Assembly: GCF_019049285.1 (NCBI RefSeq)
Contig: NZ_JAGMUL010000014.1
Location: forward strand, 54,299 to 118,298
Direction: 5' to 3'
Source: Streptomyces sp. AC550_RSS872
GTDB lineage: Bacteria; Actinomycetota; Actinomycetes; Streptomycetales; Streptomycetaceae
DNA length: 64,000 nt
Shown one piece after another: positions 41,607 to 51,574 of the stretch. Under the pieces are notes generated by a model. It was given only the letters and a program-made list of their open reading frames with translations. It was not told the origin of the DNA and did not search any database. The translations under genes were made by a program, and so were the position numbers. Position 1 is the stretch's first letter; each line of letters starts with the position of its first letter.

Positions 41607-44600
41607 TCATTCCGCGTAACGCGCCCGCACCGCCTCGCATGCCTCGGTGACCGCCGCCAGGCGAGGGGCGAGGCGGGTGCGGTCCGTGTCCGGGCTGTCC
41701 AGGATGTCGGTGAGGACGGCGGCGACAGGCGCCAGCTCCTCCCAACTGGGCTCCAGGGCGAGCAGATCAGCCAGTCCTCCGTCGGCGTCGGCCCACTCGG
41801 CGAGGGCGCAGGCGATGAAGAACCGCCCCTGGGCGCGTTCCAGTTCCTCCAGCTCGTCGTCCTCGTGCACCGCGCGAGCCAACTCCCGCCAGAGAGGTTC
41901 AGCGGCCCGCAGTCCCTCGGACCGGCTCACGGTCAAGGCCAGTTGGAAGGTTCCGGCGAGCGGCTCCGCCTCGCGCAGCCGCTCGGCGATCTGCCGCGCC
42001 TGCGCCCAGTGTCCGCTGTGACGGTGCATCTCGATGCGTAGATCGTCCAGGTCGGCTCCGTCGGGTGGCCCAGCCCCTTCCGCATCGGCCAGACGGGCCG
42101 ACGCCTCCTCCCAGCGGCCGCACAGCACCAGCGTCTGGATGGCCGTGCTGCGTGCCCAGTCGGCCTCCGACCCCAGGGCGACGCACCGGTCCAGGTCGGC
42201 GAGGGCCTGCTCGCTCCGCCCGGTCGCCAGACAGACGCGCGCCCGCAGACCGTAGGCCCACGCGTAGTCCGGGTCCAAGGCCAACGCGCGATCCAGACAC
42301 CGCAGGGCCTCCTCGTAGTTCTTCAGGGCCCGGTGGGTCGCCCCGAGGGAAGCCCACGCGTAGTCGTAGTCCGGATCCTGTTCCAGTGCCCGGTGGAATG
42401 CGGCGAGCGCCTCGTCGTAACGGCCGGCGAGGAGGCACGCCTCGCCCAGCTCACCGGCGGCCCACCCCTGTGCCGTGTCCACCTCAGCGGCTCGCCGGAG
42501 GTCCTCGAACCTGCCCTCCTGGTCATCCAGTCCGTCTCTCACCCGAGCTCGCATCACCAACGCCCAGGCGTAGTCGGGGTCCAGTTCGATGGCTGCGCCG
42601 AGATCGGCCAGAGCCTCCTCGTGCCGGCCCAGCTCATGCTGGGACCAGCCCCGGCTCGCGAGCGCGGAGCTGTAATCGGGTTTGAGGGCGATCGCCCGGC
42701 CGAGCTCGGTGACGGCCTCCTCGAACCTGCCGGTGAGCCGGTAGGCGTCCCCGCGTTCCGAGGCCACCCAGGCGGAGTCGGGCGCGATGCGGACCGCGCG
42801 GTCGAAGTCCGCGAACGCCTCGTCCAGCTCTCCCCTTACCCGGCGCAGCCGGGCCCTGCGCACGAGCGGCCACATGTGGTCCTCGTCGAGACGCACGGCC
42901 TGGTCGAAGTCGGCGAGCGCCTTGTCGTACTGCCCGAGTTCCTGTCGGCACACCCCTCTGGCCGTCAGGAACGCGGGATCGGTCGGGTCGAGGGCGACAG
43001 CCCGGTCGAAGCCGGCGACGGCTTCCTCGAAACGGCCCGCCATCCGACAGGTCTGCGCCCGCTCGGCGATGATGAACGCATCGTCGGGCGTCAGCTCGTC
43101 CGCACGGTCGAGTGCGGCCAGCGCCGCCGGGAAGTCACCGGCGGCTCGGTGGGCGAGACCGCGGCCGACGTACGCCGGGGTCAGCTCCGGATCGAGCTCG
43201 ATCGCCCGGTCGGAATCGGCCAGGGCCAGCTCGTACTTTCCCTCGTGGCGCAGTTCCCTCGCCCGGAACGTGTACGCGACCGCCCGCCCGCGAGGGTCCA
43301 GCCCGGGGCGGGACAGGACCAGGTCCGCCACCTTGGTCATCGCGGTCGCGTCGTCCGCGAGCGCCTCGCGCAGCAGTCGGCCCCACTCGCGCAGGGTGGG
43401 GTCGTCCGTCGCGTCGCCCGCCTCCGCCAGCATCAGCGCCCAGCGGCGACCGGCCACCTCATCGGCACCGCACACCCACACCAGATCCCGCAGCGCCCCG
43501 CCGAGTGCCGTGCGCGGGCGGGCGCACAGCAAGTGGTACGTCTCCTCCAGTCGCAGTTCACGCCACGGCTCGTCCGTCCACTCCGCGTAGGGGCTCAGGC
43601 CGCTCGCCGCCTCCTCGCGCCAGCGGCCGAGGACACCCGCGAGCCTCTCGTGGCGCTCGGTCCACCCTCGTGGAGAGCGCCGCCGCTGCAACCGGAGCAT
43701 CGGCTCACGCACCAGGTCGTGAAAGCGCAGCCGGTCCCCGCGGTCGTCCACGAAGGCGAGGCCCCGCAGCCAGCCGAAGAGCGGGTCGACGTCCTCGTCC
43801 GGGCAGTCCACGGCTGCCCGGAAGACATCAAAGTCGAGGCGCCGGGGCAGCGCGCAGGCGAGGGCCACCGCCCTGCGTACGGGATCCTGCTCCCACTTCA
43901 GGAAGCGTTCGACGGCGGTGGGGCTGGGGTCACCTATGTCGTCCGGGTCGGCGGGCCGCTGCTCGGCCAGGGTCGAGACCAGCACGGGCAGTCCGCCGGT
44001 GAGGCGGAGCACCTCCTCGACGACCGGCTGGGCCACGACTCCCCTGTCGGCGAGCAGTCCGCGCGCCTCGGCCTCCGTGAACGGGCCGAGCGGCACATCG
44101 GTCATGAAGTCGGCGAAGCCACCCCAGCGGGTGGTGTCGAAGGGGTGCTGGCCGGCGGTGACCACGACGACCGTGGCGGGCAGCGCGCCATGCCGGTCCG
44201 TGGTCATCACCTCGTGCAGCCAGCCGTCCAGGAACGGGCCGGTGCGTTCGTACGTGTCGAAGAACAGGACGATCCACGGCGCCGCGTATGCCGCGTCGGA
44301 CAGTTCGGTGAGCAGCGCCGGGGTGAGCACGCGTTCCGGTGACAGCACCAGCTGCACGTCGTCCTGATTCCGGAAGCGGGAACTGAGCCCCGCCCGCAAG
44401 CGGTCGGCGCCCTGCGCGAGTTGGGCCGCGTCCAGTGCCCCGGCAAAGGCGCCGACCCCCGGCACCATGCCCAGCCCCACCAGCCCGGCCCGCATCACCG
44501 CCGTGCTGCCGGCCGACGGGACCTGCGGCTCGGGCTCCAGCGTGGCGACAGCGGCCTCCGCCTCATGCCGTCGTTCCCGATGGGCGGCGAGCAACCGCTC

Positions 44601-44918
44601 GAGTTCCTTGAACCTGTGTCCCTGCCCCGCGAACTGACGGCAGATCACCGTCATCGCCTCCGGCACACTGCCGACGCTCTCATCGACGTACGCGGTGAGC
44701 GCACCTTTCTCGCGGGCGAGTTGTTCCATCTCCCGCAACAGAAAGGTCTTGCCGACACCCGCGTTTCCGTGCACATGAAACAGAAACCGATGCCGCTCGT
44801 CCTGCGGCGGGACGTCGAAGTTCGCCCGGAACGCGGCCCGTTCGGCGTTCCGCCCCACGAACCCGGCCCGTCTGCCCTGCCGGATCAGCTCCTGCATCGA
44901 CGGCCGCGCCTGCGCCAT
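41607..44918 (-). CDS. STAND-type ATPase with C-terminal TPR array
   Basis: A 1103-residue protein from ATG 44918, chosen because GAGGAGAGGGG precedes it (an upstream in-frame ATG at 44957 lacks a site). It has Walker A GNAGVGKT (51-58), Walker B WIVLFFDTYER (D221), and a winged-helix-like segment around residues 330-400 (AVALACALPRRLDFDVFRAA). From about residue 555 to 960 come roughly ten to eleven TPRs of the form ALADLDRAIELDPDYAWAL. STAND proteins are ATP-driven sensor switches. There is no recognisable N-terminal or C-terminal effector domain, so it may signal by scaffolding. It has no obvious operon partner. Confidence 0.88.
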   Translation of the reverse strand: MAQARPSMQELIRQGRRAGFVGRNAERAAFRANFDVPPQDERHRFLFHVHGNAGVGKTFLLREMEQLAREKGALTAYVDESVGSVPEAMTVICRQFAGQGHRFKELERLLAAHRERRHEAEAAVATLEPEPQVPSAGSTAVMRAGLVGLGMVPGVGAFAGALDAAQLAQGADRLRAGLSSRFRNQDDVQLVLSPERVLTPALLTELSDAAYAAPWIVLFFDTYERTGPFLDGWLHEVMTTDRHGALPATVVVVTAGQHPFDTTRWGGFADFMTDVPLGPFTEAEARGLLADRGVVAQPVVEEVLRLTGGLPVLVSTLAEQRPADPDDIGDPSPTAVERFLKWEQDPVRRAVALACALPRRLDFDVFRAAVDCPDEDVDPLFGWLRGLAFVDDRGDRLRFHDLVREPMLRLQRRRSPRGWTERHERLAGVLGRWREEAASGLSPYAEWTDEPWRELRLEETYHLLCARPRTALGGALRDLVWVCGADEVAGRRWALMLAEAGDATDDPTLREWGRLLREALADDATAMTKVADLVLSRPGLDPRGRAVAYTFRARELRHEGKYELALADSDRAIELDPELTPAYVGRGLAHRAAGDFPAALAALDRADELTPDDAFIIAERAQTCRMAGRFEEAVAGFDRAVALDPTDPAFLTARGVCRQELGQYDKALADFDQAVRLDEDHMWPLVRRARLRRVRGELDEAFADFDRAVRIAPDSAWVASERGDAYRLTGRFEEAVTELGRAIALKPDYSSALASRGWSQHELGRHEEALADLGAAIELDPDYAWALVMRARVRDGLDDQEGRFEDLRRAAEVDTAQGWAAGELGEACLLAGRYDEALAAFHRALEQDPDYDYAWASLGATHRALKNYEEALRCLDRALALDPDYAWAYGLRARVCLATGRSEQALADLDRCVALGSEADWARSTAIQTLVLCGRWEEASARLADAEGAGPPDGADLDDLRIEMHRHSGHWAQARQIAERLREAEPLAGTFQLALTVSRSEGLRAAEPLWRELARAVHEDDELEELERAQGRFFIACALAEWADADGGLADLLALEPSWEELAPVAAVLTDILDSPDTDRTRLAPRLAAVTEACEAVRARYAE

Positions 44919-45007
44919 CCCGCGTCCCCTCTCCTCGGCCCGACCGGCTCCCGTCATTCTGGCTCAATGGGTTCCCGCCCCCCGGCGCAGTACGGAAAAT
45001 GATCTGC

Positions 45008-45496
45008 ATGACCACACCCCCACGCACCACCCTCCACCTGGCCGCCACCCTCCTCACCGCCACCGCGGCCCTCTACATCGCCCTCGTCGCCTTCGGCAAC
45101 ATCACCGACTTCGGGACGAACCAGCAGTTCGTGCAGCACGTCCTGGCGATGGATACGACGTTCAAGGACGAGGACCTGATGTGGAGAGCCGTCACCAGCA
45201 AGGCACTTCAGAACGCCGCCTACGTCGCGATCATCGTCTGGGAGACCGTCGCCGCGCTCGTGCTGATATACGGGACGTGGCTGTGGGCCCGGCGCGACGT
45301 CGCCCGTGCCCGTCGGTTCTCCACCTACGGTCTGCTGATGCTGATGCTGCTGTTCGGTGCCGGGTTCATCGCGATCGGTGGTGAGTGGTTCTCCATGTGG
45401 CAGTCGGGGGACTGGAACGGGCTCGACGCGGCGACCCGGGTGTTCCTGTTCAGCGGCGTGGTGCTGATCGTCAACCACCTGCCGCGCGACAACTGA
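45008..45496 (+). CDS. DUF2165 membrane protein
   Basis: A 162-residue protein from ATG 45008 with four transmembrane helices (about 10-32, 68-92, 107-128, 140-158) and the DUF2165 pattern FGNITDFGTNQQFVQHVLAM then DEDLMWRAV. Divergent from the STAND gene. Function unknown. Confidence 0.87.
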   Translation: MTTPPRTTLHLAATLLTATAALYIALVAFGNITDFGTNQQFVQHVLAMDTTFKDEDLMWRAVTSKALQNAAYVAIIVWETVAALVLIYGTWLWARRDVARARRFSTYGLLMLMLLFGAGFIAIGGEWFSMWQSGDWNGLDAATRVFLFSGVVLIVNHLPRDN

Positions 45497-45503
45497 CACC
45501 GCT

Positions 45504-46679
45504 TCAGTGACGCAGGGCCCATTTCTGGACCGACTCCAGGGGCCCTGCCGAGAAGCGCCGCAGCCAGAGGGTGGAGCCCGCCATGAGGATGGCGCACACC
45601 GTGACCCACAGGCCCACCACCCACCAGGGACCCGTGTCGCCGAGCCGTTCCGCCAGGCCCAGGCCGATGCCGTACGAGATGAGCACGCAGAGCAGGTTCT
45701 GGAGGACATAGCCGGACAGGGCCGTGCGGCCGACGGAGGTCAGGCCCGTCATGAGCGGGCCCGGCTTCCGTACCCGGTCCACCAGGGCGCCGATCAGCCC
45801 GATGTACCCGAGGGCCAGCAGCGGGGCGGCGGCGTAGCGGGCCAGGAGGAAGTAGTCCTGGCCGGCCAGGGTCGCCGCCGCGTTGAGGGGCAGGCCGAGG
45901 CCCAGGCCCCAGGCCAGCAGGCGGGAGCGCAGGCGGCGGCCCGTCTCGTCCGCGCCGAAGGCGCCCGCCCGGAACAGCCGCACGCCCAGCAGGAAGAGGA
46001 AGAGCAGGAGGAAGAAGGTGAGCACCGGTTCCATGCGCAGCGCGATCGCGTTCTCCAGACGGAAGGTGATCTGCTCCGAGTAGCTGCCGTGCGCGTACAG
46101 CTCCACGACCTCCTCGGAGACCGCGTTGTCGGAGACCGTGTCGTCGGAGTTGTCGCCGGTCAGGGCCAGGGCCGCTGTCAGCAGGGCCATCAGCGTCAGA
46201 TGGATGCCCGCCGCCCACCACATCACCCGTCGCCGGGCCCGTTCCGAGCGGGTCAGCAGCCAGGCGACCAGGAGCGCGGTGACCGCGTACCCCATGAGCA
46301 CGTCCCAGGCGAAGACCAGCACGAAGTGCACCGTGCCCTCGGCGAACAGGAACAGCGCCCGCCACCGGTAGCGCCCCGGCCACGGCTGCCCGCGCCGCGC
46401 CGCCGAGGCGTACTGGATGGCCAGACCGACGCCGAACAGGACCGTCAGCAGCGACAGGAACTTGCCGTTCGCCAGCACGCTGAACGTTCCTTCGACGACC
46501 CCCGCCGACGAACCGGACTGCAAGGCTCCCCACTCCGCGCCGGGACCGGTGAAGATCCATACGTTCGTCATCAGCGTGCCCAGGATGGCCGCCCCGCGCA
46601 GTACGTCGAGGAGAGGGAGTCGTCGGCCCGTGGGGGCGACCTGCGGTGTCCGTGTCACCCGCGCGTCCGTGTGCGTCAT
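45504..46679 (-). CDS. DUF418 membrane protein
   Basis: A 391-residue protein with about nine to ten transmembrane helices and the DUF418 signature near the end (GRTALSGYVLQNLLCVLISY). N-terminal RLPLLDVLRGAAILGTLMTN recalls the acyltransferase-3 fold, to which DUF418 proteins are distantly related. Convergent with the DUF2165 gene, 7 bp between stops. Substrate unknown. Confidence 0.88.
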   Translation of the reverse strand: MTHTDARVTRTPQVAPTGRRLPLLDVLRGAAILGTLMTNVWIFTGPGAEWGALQSGSSAGVVEGTFSVLANGKFLSLLTVLFGVGLAIQYASAARRGQPWPGRYRWRALFLFAEGTVHFVLVFAWDVLMGYAVTALLVAWLLTRSERARRRVMWWAAGIHLTLMALLTAALALTGDNSDDTVSDNAVSEEVVELYAHGSYSEQITFRLENAIALRMEPVLTFFLLLFLFLLGVRLFRAGAFGADETGRRLRSRLLAWGLGLGLPLNAAATLAGQDYFLLARYAAAPLLALGYIGLIGALVDRVRKPGPLMTGLTSVGRTALSGYVLQNLLCVLISYGIGLGLAERLGDTGPWWVVGLWVTVCAILMAGSTLWLRRFSAGPLESVQKWALRH

Positions 46680-46773
46680 GCACTCATCGTCACTGCGCCA
46701 CCGGGCGGAGTCGTCATGAGCGAAGTCGAACCTGGCCTACATCGAAAGATGCAGTGGCCTCCCGGCAGCGGTC

Positions 46774-47334
46774 CTACTTGACCACGACCACGGTCGTGCC
46801 CGTCTCCCCGAACGTCCACAACGCGTCGCCGTCGGCCGCACGCATCCGGACCCCGCCGGTCTGCTTGCCCTCGGCGGGCGGGGGCGAGGAGCCGTCCACG
46901 GCGTTGGAGAAGGCGATGGAGACGCCGGACTTCGCGGCGAAGTAGATGATGTTCTCGATCTGCACGCCGTCCGAGCCCGTGGTGGCCATGGTGCGCGAGG
47001 AGACCGCGTAGGTGCCGGGGTCCGGGCTCACCGTGCCCGGCCAGACGGTGAAGGTACGGCGGGAGGCGTCGCTCGCGTCGACCAGCCAGACCCGCTTCTG
47101 GCCGAGGGAGTAGACGATCCGGCGGCCCGTGCCCGAGCCGTCCGGCACGGCGGTGGACTTGGCGGACTTGGACGGAGCGGGGCTCGCGCCCGGCGACGCC
47201 GACGCGCTCGGGCGGGCCGCCGTGGCCGTCGGGTGCGGCCCCTTGTCGGCCTGTACGGCGAGGACGGTGACGGCGGCTATCGCTCCCACCGTCAGACCGG
47301 TCACCCAGACCTTGGGAGCAGGCACGGCACGCAT
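46774..47334 (-). CDS. Membrane-anchored YkuD-like protein lacking the catalytic residues
   Basis: A 186-residue protein: one N-terminal transmembrane helix, a Ser/Pro/Ala linker, then an L,D-transpeptidase-type beta domain (KRVWLVDASDASRRTFTVWP, then DPGTYAVSSRT; ending GDALWTFGETGTTVVVVK). The catalytic strand of active enzymes is SHGCxRM; here it is KQTGGVRM, with the Cys replaced by Gly and the upstream His missing. So it keeps the fold but cannot do cysteine transpeptidation; a structural or inhibitory cell-wall role is possible. It lies downstream of fbiC on the same strand with 78 bp between. Confidence 0.75.
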   Translation of the reverse strand: MRAVPAPKVWVTGLTVGAIAAVTVLAVQADKGPHPTATAARPSASASPGASPAPSKSAKSTAVPDGSGTGRRIVYSLGQKRVWLVDASDASRRTFTVWPGTVSPDPGTYAVSSRTMATTGSDGVQIENIIYFAAKSGVSIAFSNAVDGSSPPPAEGKQTGGVRMRAADGDALWTFGETGTTVVVVK

Positions 47335-47412
47335 CTCCTCAGCTGCACAAGCTACGGGAACCCCTCCAGCGGGGGTCGGATCATCGTACCGACCCCCGCG
47401 CGGCGGACTTCC

Positions 47413-50049
47413 TCAGTCCAGCACCGGCAACAGCTCCGGAAGATGCCCGTCCGAGGCCGCCGCCGCCCTCTGCCGTTCCTCCGGGACCTCGCCGTACAGG
47501 GTCGTGCGGGGCCTGGCCGGGCGGCCCGCCGCCTCCGCGACGGCCACCAGATCACGTACGGACTTGTACGAGCCGTACGACGAACCCGCCATCCGCGAGA
47601 TCGTCTCCTCCATCAGCGTGCCGCCGAGGTCGTTGGCGCCGGAGCGGAGCATCTCCGCCGCGCCCTCGGTGCCCAGCTTCACCCAGCTGGTCTGGATGTT
47701 GGGGATGTGCGGATGCAGGAGCAGGCGGGCCATGGCCGTGACCGCCCGGTTGTCGCGGGTCGTCGGGCCCGGACGGGCGATGCCGGCCAGGTACACCGGG
47801 GCGTTGGTGTGGATGAAGGGGAGGGTCACGAACTCCGTGAATCCGCCGGTGCGTTGCTGGAGGCCGGCCAGGGTGCGCAGATGGCCGAGCCAGTGGCGCG
47901 GCTGGTCGACGTGGCCGTACATCATCGTCGACGAGGAGCGGATGCCGAGTTCGTGGGCCGTCGTGATCACCTCGATCCAGGTGGCCGTCGGCAGCTTGCC
48001 CTTGGTCAGGACCCAGCGGACCTCGTCGTCGAGGATCTCGGCGGCGGTGCCGGGGATGGAGTCCAGGCCCGCCTCCTTCGCAGCGCTCAGCCACTCCCTG
48101 ATCGACATGCCGGTGCGGGTGGCGCCGTTCACGACCTCCATCGGCGAGAAGGCGTGCACGTGCATGCCGGGCACACGCTCCTTCACGGCCTTCGCGATGT
48201 CGAAGTACGCCGTCCCGGGCAGGTCGGGATGGATGCCGCCCTGCATGCACACCTCCACCGCGCCCACCTCCCAGGCCTGTTGGGCGCGGTCGGCGACCTG
48301 CTCCAGGGAGAGGGTGTACGCGTCGGCGTCGGTGCGGCGCTGGGCGAAGGCGCAGAAGCGGCAGCCGGTGTAGCAGACGTTGGTGAAGTTGACGTTCCGG
48401 GTGACGATGTACGTGACGTCGTCACCGACCGCCGACTTGCGCACGTCGTCGGCGACACGCGTGAGCGCGTCCAGCGCCGGGCCGTCCGCGTGCAGCAGCG
48501 CCAGCGCCTCGTCGTCGGTCAGCCGGGTCGGGTCGTCGGCGGCGACACGCAGCGCCTGGCGGACGTCGGTGTCGATGCGCTCCGGCACCATCCCGGGCGC
48601 GGCGGCCTCGCGCAGGGCGCCCCAGTCGCCGTACACCTCGTCGAAGTCGTCGCGGCGGTCGGACGTACGGCCCTCGGTGTCGATGGTGGTGTGCAGATCC
48701 GTACGGCCGGACGCGACGAACGCCTCCTCCGGCTCCTGCCACGGGTGGCCCTCGACGGTCGCGTCCGGGACCGCCAGTCCCGTCTCCGGGTCGGCCAGCG
48801 CCCGTATGTGCGGGCGCAGCCGCGGGTCCAGCCAGGGCTCGCCGCGCTGCACGAACTCCGGGTACACACAGAGGCGTTCACGCAGTTCGAACCCGGCCGC
48901 CGCCGAGCGCTGCGCCAACTCCTCGATCTGCGGCCAGGGACGTTCGGGGTTCACGTGGTCGATGGTCAGCGGGGAGACCCCGCCCCAGTCGTCGATGCCG
49001 GCGGTGATCAGCCGCTCGTACTCACTGTCCACGAGGTTGGGCGGTGCCTGGATGTTGGCGGCGGGGCCGAGGATGTGCCGGGCGACGGCCACCGTGGCGA
49101 CGAGTTCGTCCAGTTCGGCGTCCGGCATGCCGCGCATCGCGGTGTCCGGCTTGGCGCGGAAGTTCTGGATGATCAGTTCCTGGATGCCGTGGTACGAGCG
49201 GGAGATCTTCCTGAGCGCGAACAGGGACTCGGCCCGCTCCTCGTACGTCTCACCGATCCCGATCAGGATCCCGGACGTGAAGGGCACGGAGGACCGGCCC
49301 GCGTCCTCCAGGACGCGCAGGCGGACGGCGGGTTCCTTGTCCGGGGAGCCGTGGTGCGGCCCGCCCGGCTCGGACCACAGCCGGGTCGCGGTCGTCTCCA
49401 GCATCATGCCCATCGACGGGGCCACGGGCTTGAGCCGCTGGAAGTCGGTCCAGGTCATGACGCCCGGGTTGAGGTGGGGCAGCAGCCCCGTCTCCTCCAG
49501 GATCCGGATGGAGATGGCGCGGACGTAGGCGATGGTGTCGTCGTAGCCGTGCGCGTCGAGCCACTCCCTGGCCTCCGGCCACCGCTCCTCCGGCTTGTCG
49601 CCGAGCGTGATGAGGGCTTCCTTGCAGCCGAGGGCGGCACCCTTGCGGGCGATGTCGAGGACCTCGTCGGGGGACATGAACATCCCGTGCCCTGCCCGGC
49701 GCAGCTTGCCGGGCACGGTGACGAAGGTGCAGTAGTGGCACTTGTCACGGCACAGTCGGGTGAGGGGGATGAAGACGCTCTTCGAGTACGTGATGACGCC
49801 GGGCCGGCCGGCGGCTTCGAGGCCCGCGTCCCGCACCCGGCCGGCCGACGCGGCGAGGTCGTCGAGTGCCCCGCCGCGGGCCTGGAGCAGGACGGCCGCC
49901 TCGGAGACGTCGAGCGCGACGCCGTCCCGGGCGCGTTTGAGGGCGCGACGCATGGAGTTCTCGGTCGGGCCGGTGGCGCCGGGACGCTCGGTGGGGCGCT
50001 CGTCGGGGCCTGGTGTCGAGCCGGTTCCGGAGGTCGCGGAAGTCGTCAT
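47413..50049 (-). CDS. fbiC: Bifunctional FO synthase (CofG/CofH fusion)
   Basis: An 878-residue protein starting at ATG 50049. Two radical-SAM domains: the CofG half with cluster C100-C104-C107 (CRDKCHYC) and the CofH half with C559-C563-C566 (CYTGCRFC). Together they join tyrosine and 5-amino-6-ribitylamino-uracil to make FO, the chromophore of coenzyme F420. Length and order match actinobacterial FbiC. F420-users occur in this window (Ddn-like protein at 54228; possibly the LLM enzyme at 58933). No other F420 biosynthesis gene is adjacent. Confidence 0.98.
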   Translation of the reverse strand: MTTSATSGTGSTPGPDERPTERPGATGPTENSMRRALKRARDGVALDVSEAAVLLQARGGALDDLAASAGRVRDAGLEAAGRPGVITYSKSVFIPLTRLCRDKCHYCTFVTVPGKLRRAGHGMFMSPDEVLDIARKGAALGCKEALITLGDKPEERWPEAREWLDAHGYDDTIAYVRAISIRILEETGLLPHLNPGVMTWTDFQRLKPVAPSMGMMLETTATRLWSEPGGPHHGSPDKEPAVRLRVLEDAGRSSVPFTSGILIGIGETYEERAESLFALRKISRSYHGIQELIIQNFRAKPDTAMRGMPDAELDELVATVAVARHILGPAANIQAPPNLVDSEYERLITAGIDDWGGVSPLTIDHVNPERPWPQIEELAQRSAAAGFELRERLCVYPEFVQRGEPWLDPRLRPHIRALADPETGLAVPDATVEGHPWQEPEEAFVASGRTDLHTTIDTEGRTSDRRDDFDEVYGDWGALREAAAPGMVPERIDTDVRQALRVAADDPTRLTDDEALALLHADGPALDALTRVADDVRKSAVGDDVTYIVTRNVNFTNVCYTGCRFCAFAQRRTDADAYTLSLEQVADRAQQAWEVGAVEVCMQGGIHPDLPGTAYFDIAKAVKERVPGMHVHAFSPMEVVNGATRTGMSIREWLSAAKEAGLDSIPGTAAEILDDEVRWVLTKGKLPTATWIEVITTAHELGIRSSSTMMYGHVDQPRHWLGHLRTLAGLQQRTGGFTEFVTLPFIHTNAPVYLAGIARPGPTTRDNRAVTAMARLLLHPHIPNIQTSWVKLGTEGAAEMLRSGANDLGGTLMEETISRMAGSSYGSYKSVRDLVAVAEAAGRPARPRTTLYGEVPEERQRAAAASDGHLPELLPVLD

Positions 50050-50159
50050 CCTTCGAGCATACGGAGGGGCTTCGCCGGTTCAGTGGGGTCGGGGGGTGGT
50101 CTGGGGGTGGTCTGGGGGTGTTGCCTGGGGCGGGTGCGTTGTGGTCGGCGGGCGGGACG

Positions 50160-51338
50160 TCAGACGCGCTCACGTGGTGGCTGCAAGCCGAACGAGGCCG
50201 AGTTCAGCCAGCGGCGTACGGACCTGGCCATCGGCCGCTCGATGAAACGGTGCACCAGATAGGACAGCGCGATCAGAGCGGTCGTGGTGACGCCGACCAG
50301 CACCCAGGGGTTGACCCGGTCGCCGTAGTGGTGGGCGATGGTCATGCCGATGGGGTCGTGCAGCAGGTAGAGCGGGAAGGTGGTCGCGCCGAGCGCGGTC
50401 AGTCCCCTGCCGTGTATGCGGCGAGTCCAGCCGAGCGCGATCACGGCGATCAGCACGAAGAAGACGGTGACCACCAGGACCAGCCATCCGCGCCACGGAG
50501 TCCAGGTGTCCCAGTTGTTGCGCCCTCCGTGCGGCGCGAGCATGAAGTGCAGCGCCAGCAGCCACTGCATCAGGACGATGCCCCACAGCAGGGGGGTGGG
50601 CCGGAAGCGGTGCATGAGGTAGAAGGCCAGGCCCGCGATGAAGAACGGCGCCGAGGTCGGGTTGACCAGCAGCGTCAGCAGGGGGATGCCGGCGCTCGGC
50701 GCGAGTACCGCCGCGACCGTCCATACACCGCAGAAGACCGCGACCCGCGTGTAGGTCAGGCCCTTCCACACCACGACCGAGAAGGTGAGGTAGAAGCAGA
50801 GCTCCGGCCACAGCGTCCAGTAGACGGAGTCCAGGTTGTCCACCTTCAGCGGGGTCTGCAACATGGTCAGGTTGGCCAGCAGCACACGTGGGTGGGGGCG
50901 CCCGAACGGGGTGTCGAACACGTAGATGACGGTCGCCGCCACCGCGATCGCGATCCAGTACATGGGGAACAGACGGGTCACGCGTGAGATGAAGAAGTCA
51001 CGCGGGCTGCGCCCCCAGGCGCTCATGCAGATGACGAAGCCGCTGATCATGAAGAACAGGTCGACACCGAGCCGCCCGTAGGCGAAATAGCCGTGCGCCT
51101 CGGGGAACGTGGCCTGCCATGGGCGGCCCCATATGTCGATCATCCCCCAGCGGGTCTGGCCGACGAAGTGGAAGAGCACCACGGCGAGTGCGGCCAGGAA
51201 CCGAAGTCCGTCCAGCGCGGCGAGCCGGTTGTGGACCTCCCGTCGGGCCGGGATCACCCGTCCCGAGGATGCCCTGCTCGGGAGCGTCTTGGTCTGCGTG
51301 GCGGCGTCGTCCACCCCGCAGAGGTCTTTTTGATACAT
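50160..51338 (-). CDS. Acyltransferase-3 family membrane protein
   Basis: A 392-residue protein with about ten transmembrane helices. Family motifs: LAALDGLRFLAALAVVLFHF (catalytic His), GYFAYGRLGVDLFFMISGF and FFISRVTRLFPMYW. It O-acylates sugars or lipids of the cell surface, or an exported metabolite. The region 50050-50159 after fbiC is G-rich with GGTGGTCTGGG-type repeats and no gene. The start ATG 51338 gives a typical N-terminus, although a shorter one is possible. Confidence 0.9.
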   Translation of the reverse strand: MYQKDLCGVDDAATQTKTLPSRASSGRVIPARREVHNRLAALDGLRFLAALAVVLFHFVGQTRWGMIDIWGRPWQATFPEAHGYFAYGRLGVDLFFMISGFVICMSAWGRSPRDFFISRVTRLFPMYWIAIAVAATVIYVFDTPFGRPHPRVLLANLTMLQTPLKVDNLDSVYWTLWPELCFYLTFSVVVWKGLTYTRVAVFCGVWTVAAVLAPSAGIPLLTLLVNPTSAPFFIAGLAFYLMHRFRPTPLLWGIVLMQWLLALHFMLAPHGGRNNWDTWTPWRGWLVLVVTVFFVLIAVIALGWTRRIHGRGLTALGATTFPLYLLHDPIGMTIAHHYGDRVNPWVLVGVTTTALIALSYLVHRFIERPMARSVRRWLNSASFGLQPPRERV

Positions 51339-51574
51339 CCATACACCTTTCGGTTCCCTTTGCTCGTACTGTCCGCCGGCACGGCATACACGACCTCATC
51401 ACGGACTGAAGCGTTGTACGAAAAGGCCCGTGGCACGTCTACGCCCGGCCGATGGCACGAAAGCTGCCGCTTCCCTTCCCTTGCCCCGCAGTTCACGGCT
51501 GAATACGAGGGTTGCACGCACCACCCCTGCACCACCCAAGCCATGTCACTCACGACGACCTGGGGAGCAGCAGC

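Noticed and set aside
42333..44342. 669-codon plus-strand frame
   Set aside because: Antisense to the STAND/TPR gene, whose repeats and Walker motifs are unmistakable.
47233..50262. 1009-codon plus-strand frame, the second longest open frame in the window
   Set aside because: Antisense to fbiC; no domain, and fbiC has both radical-SAM clusters.
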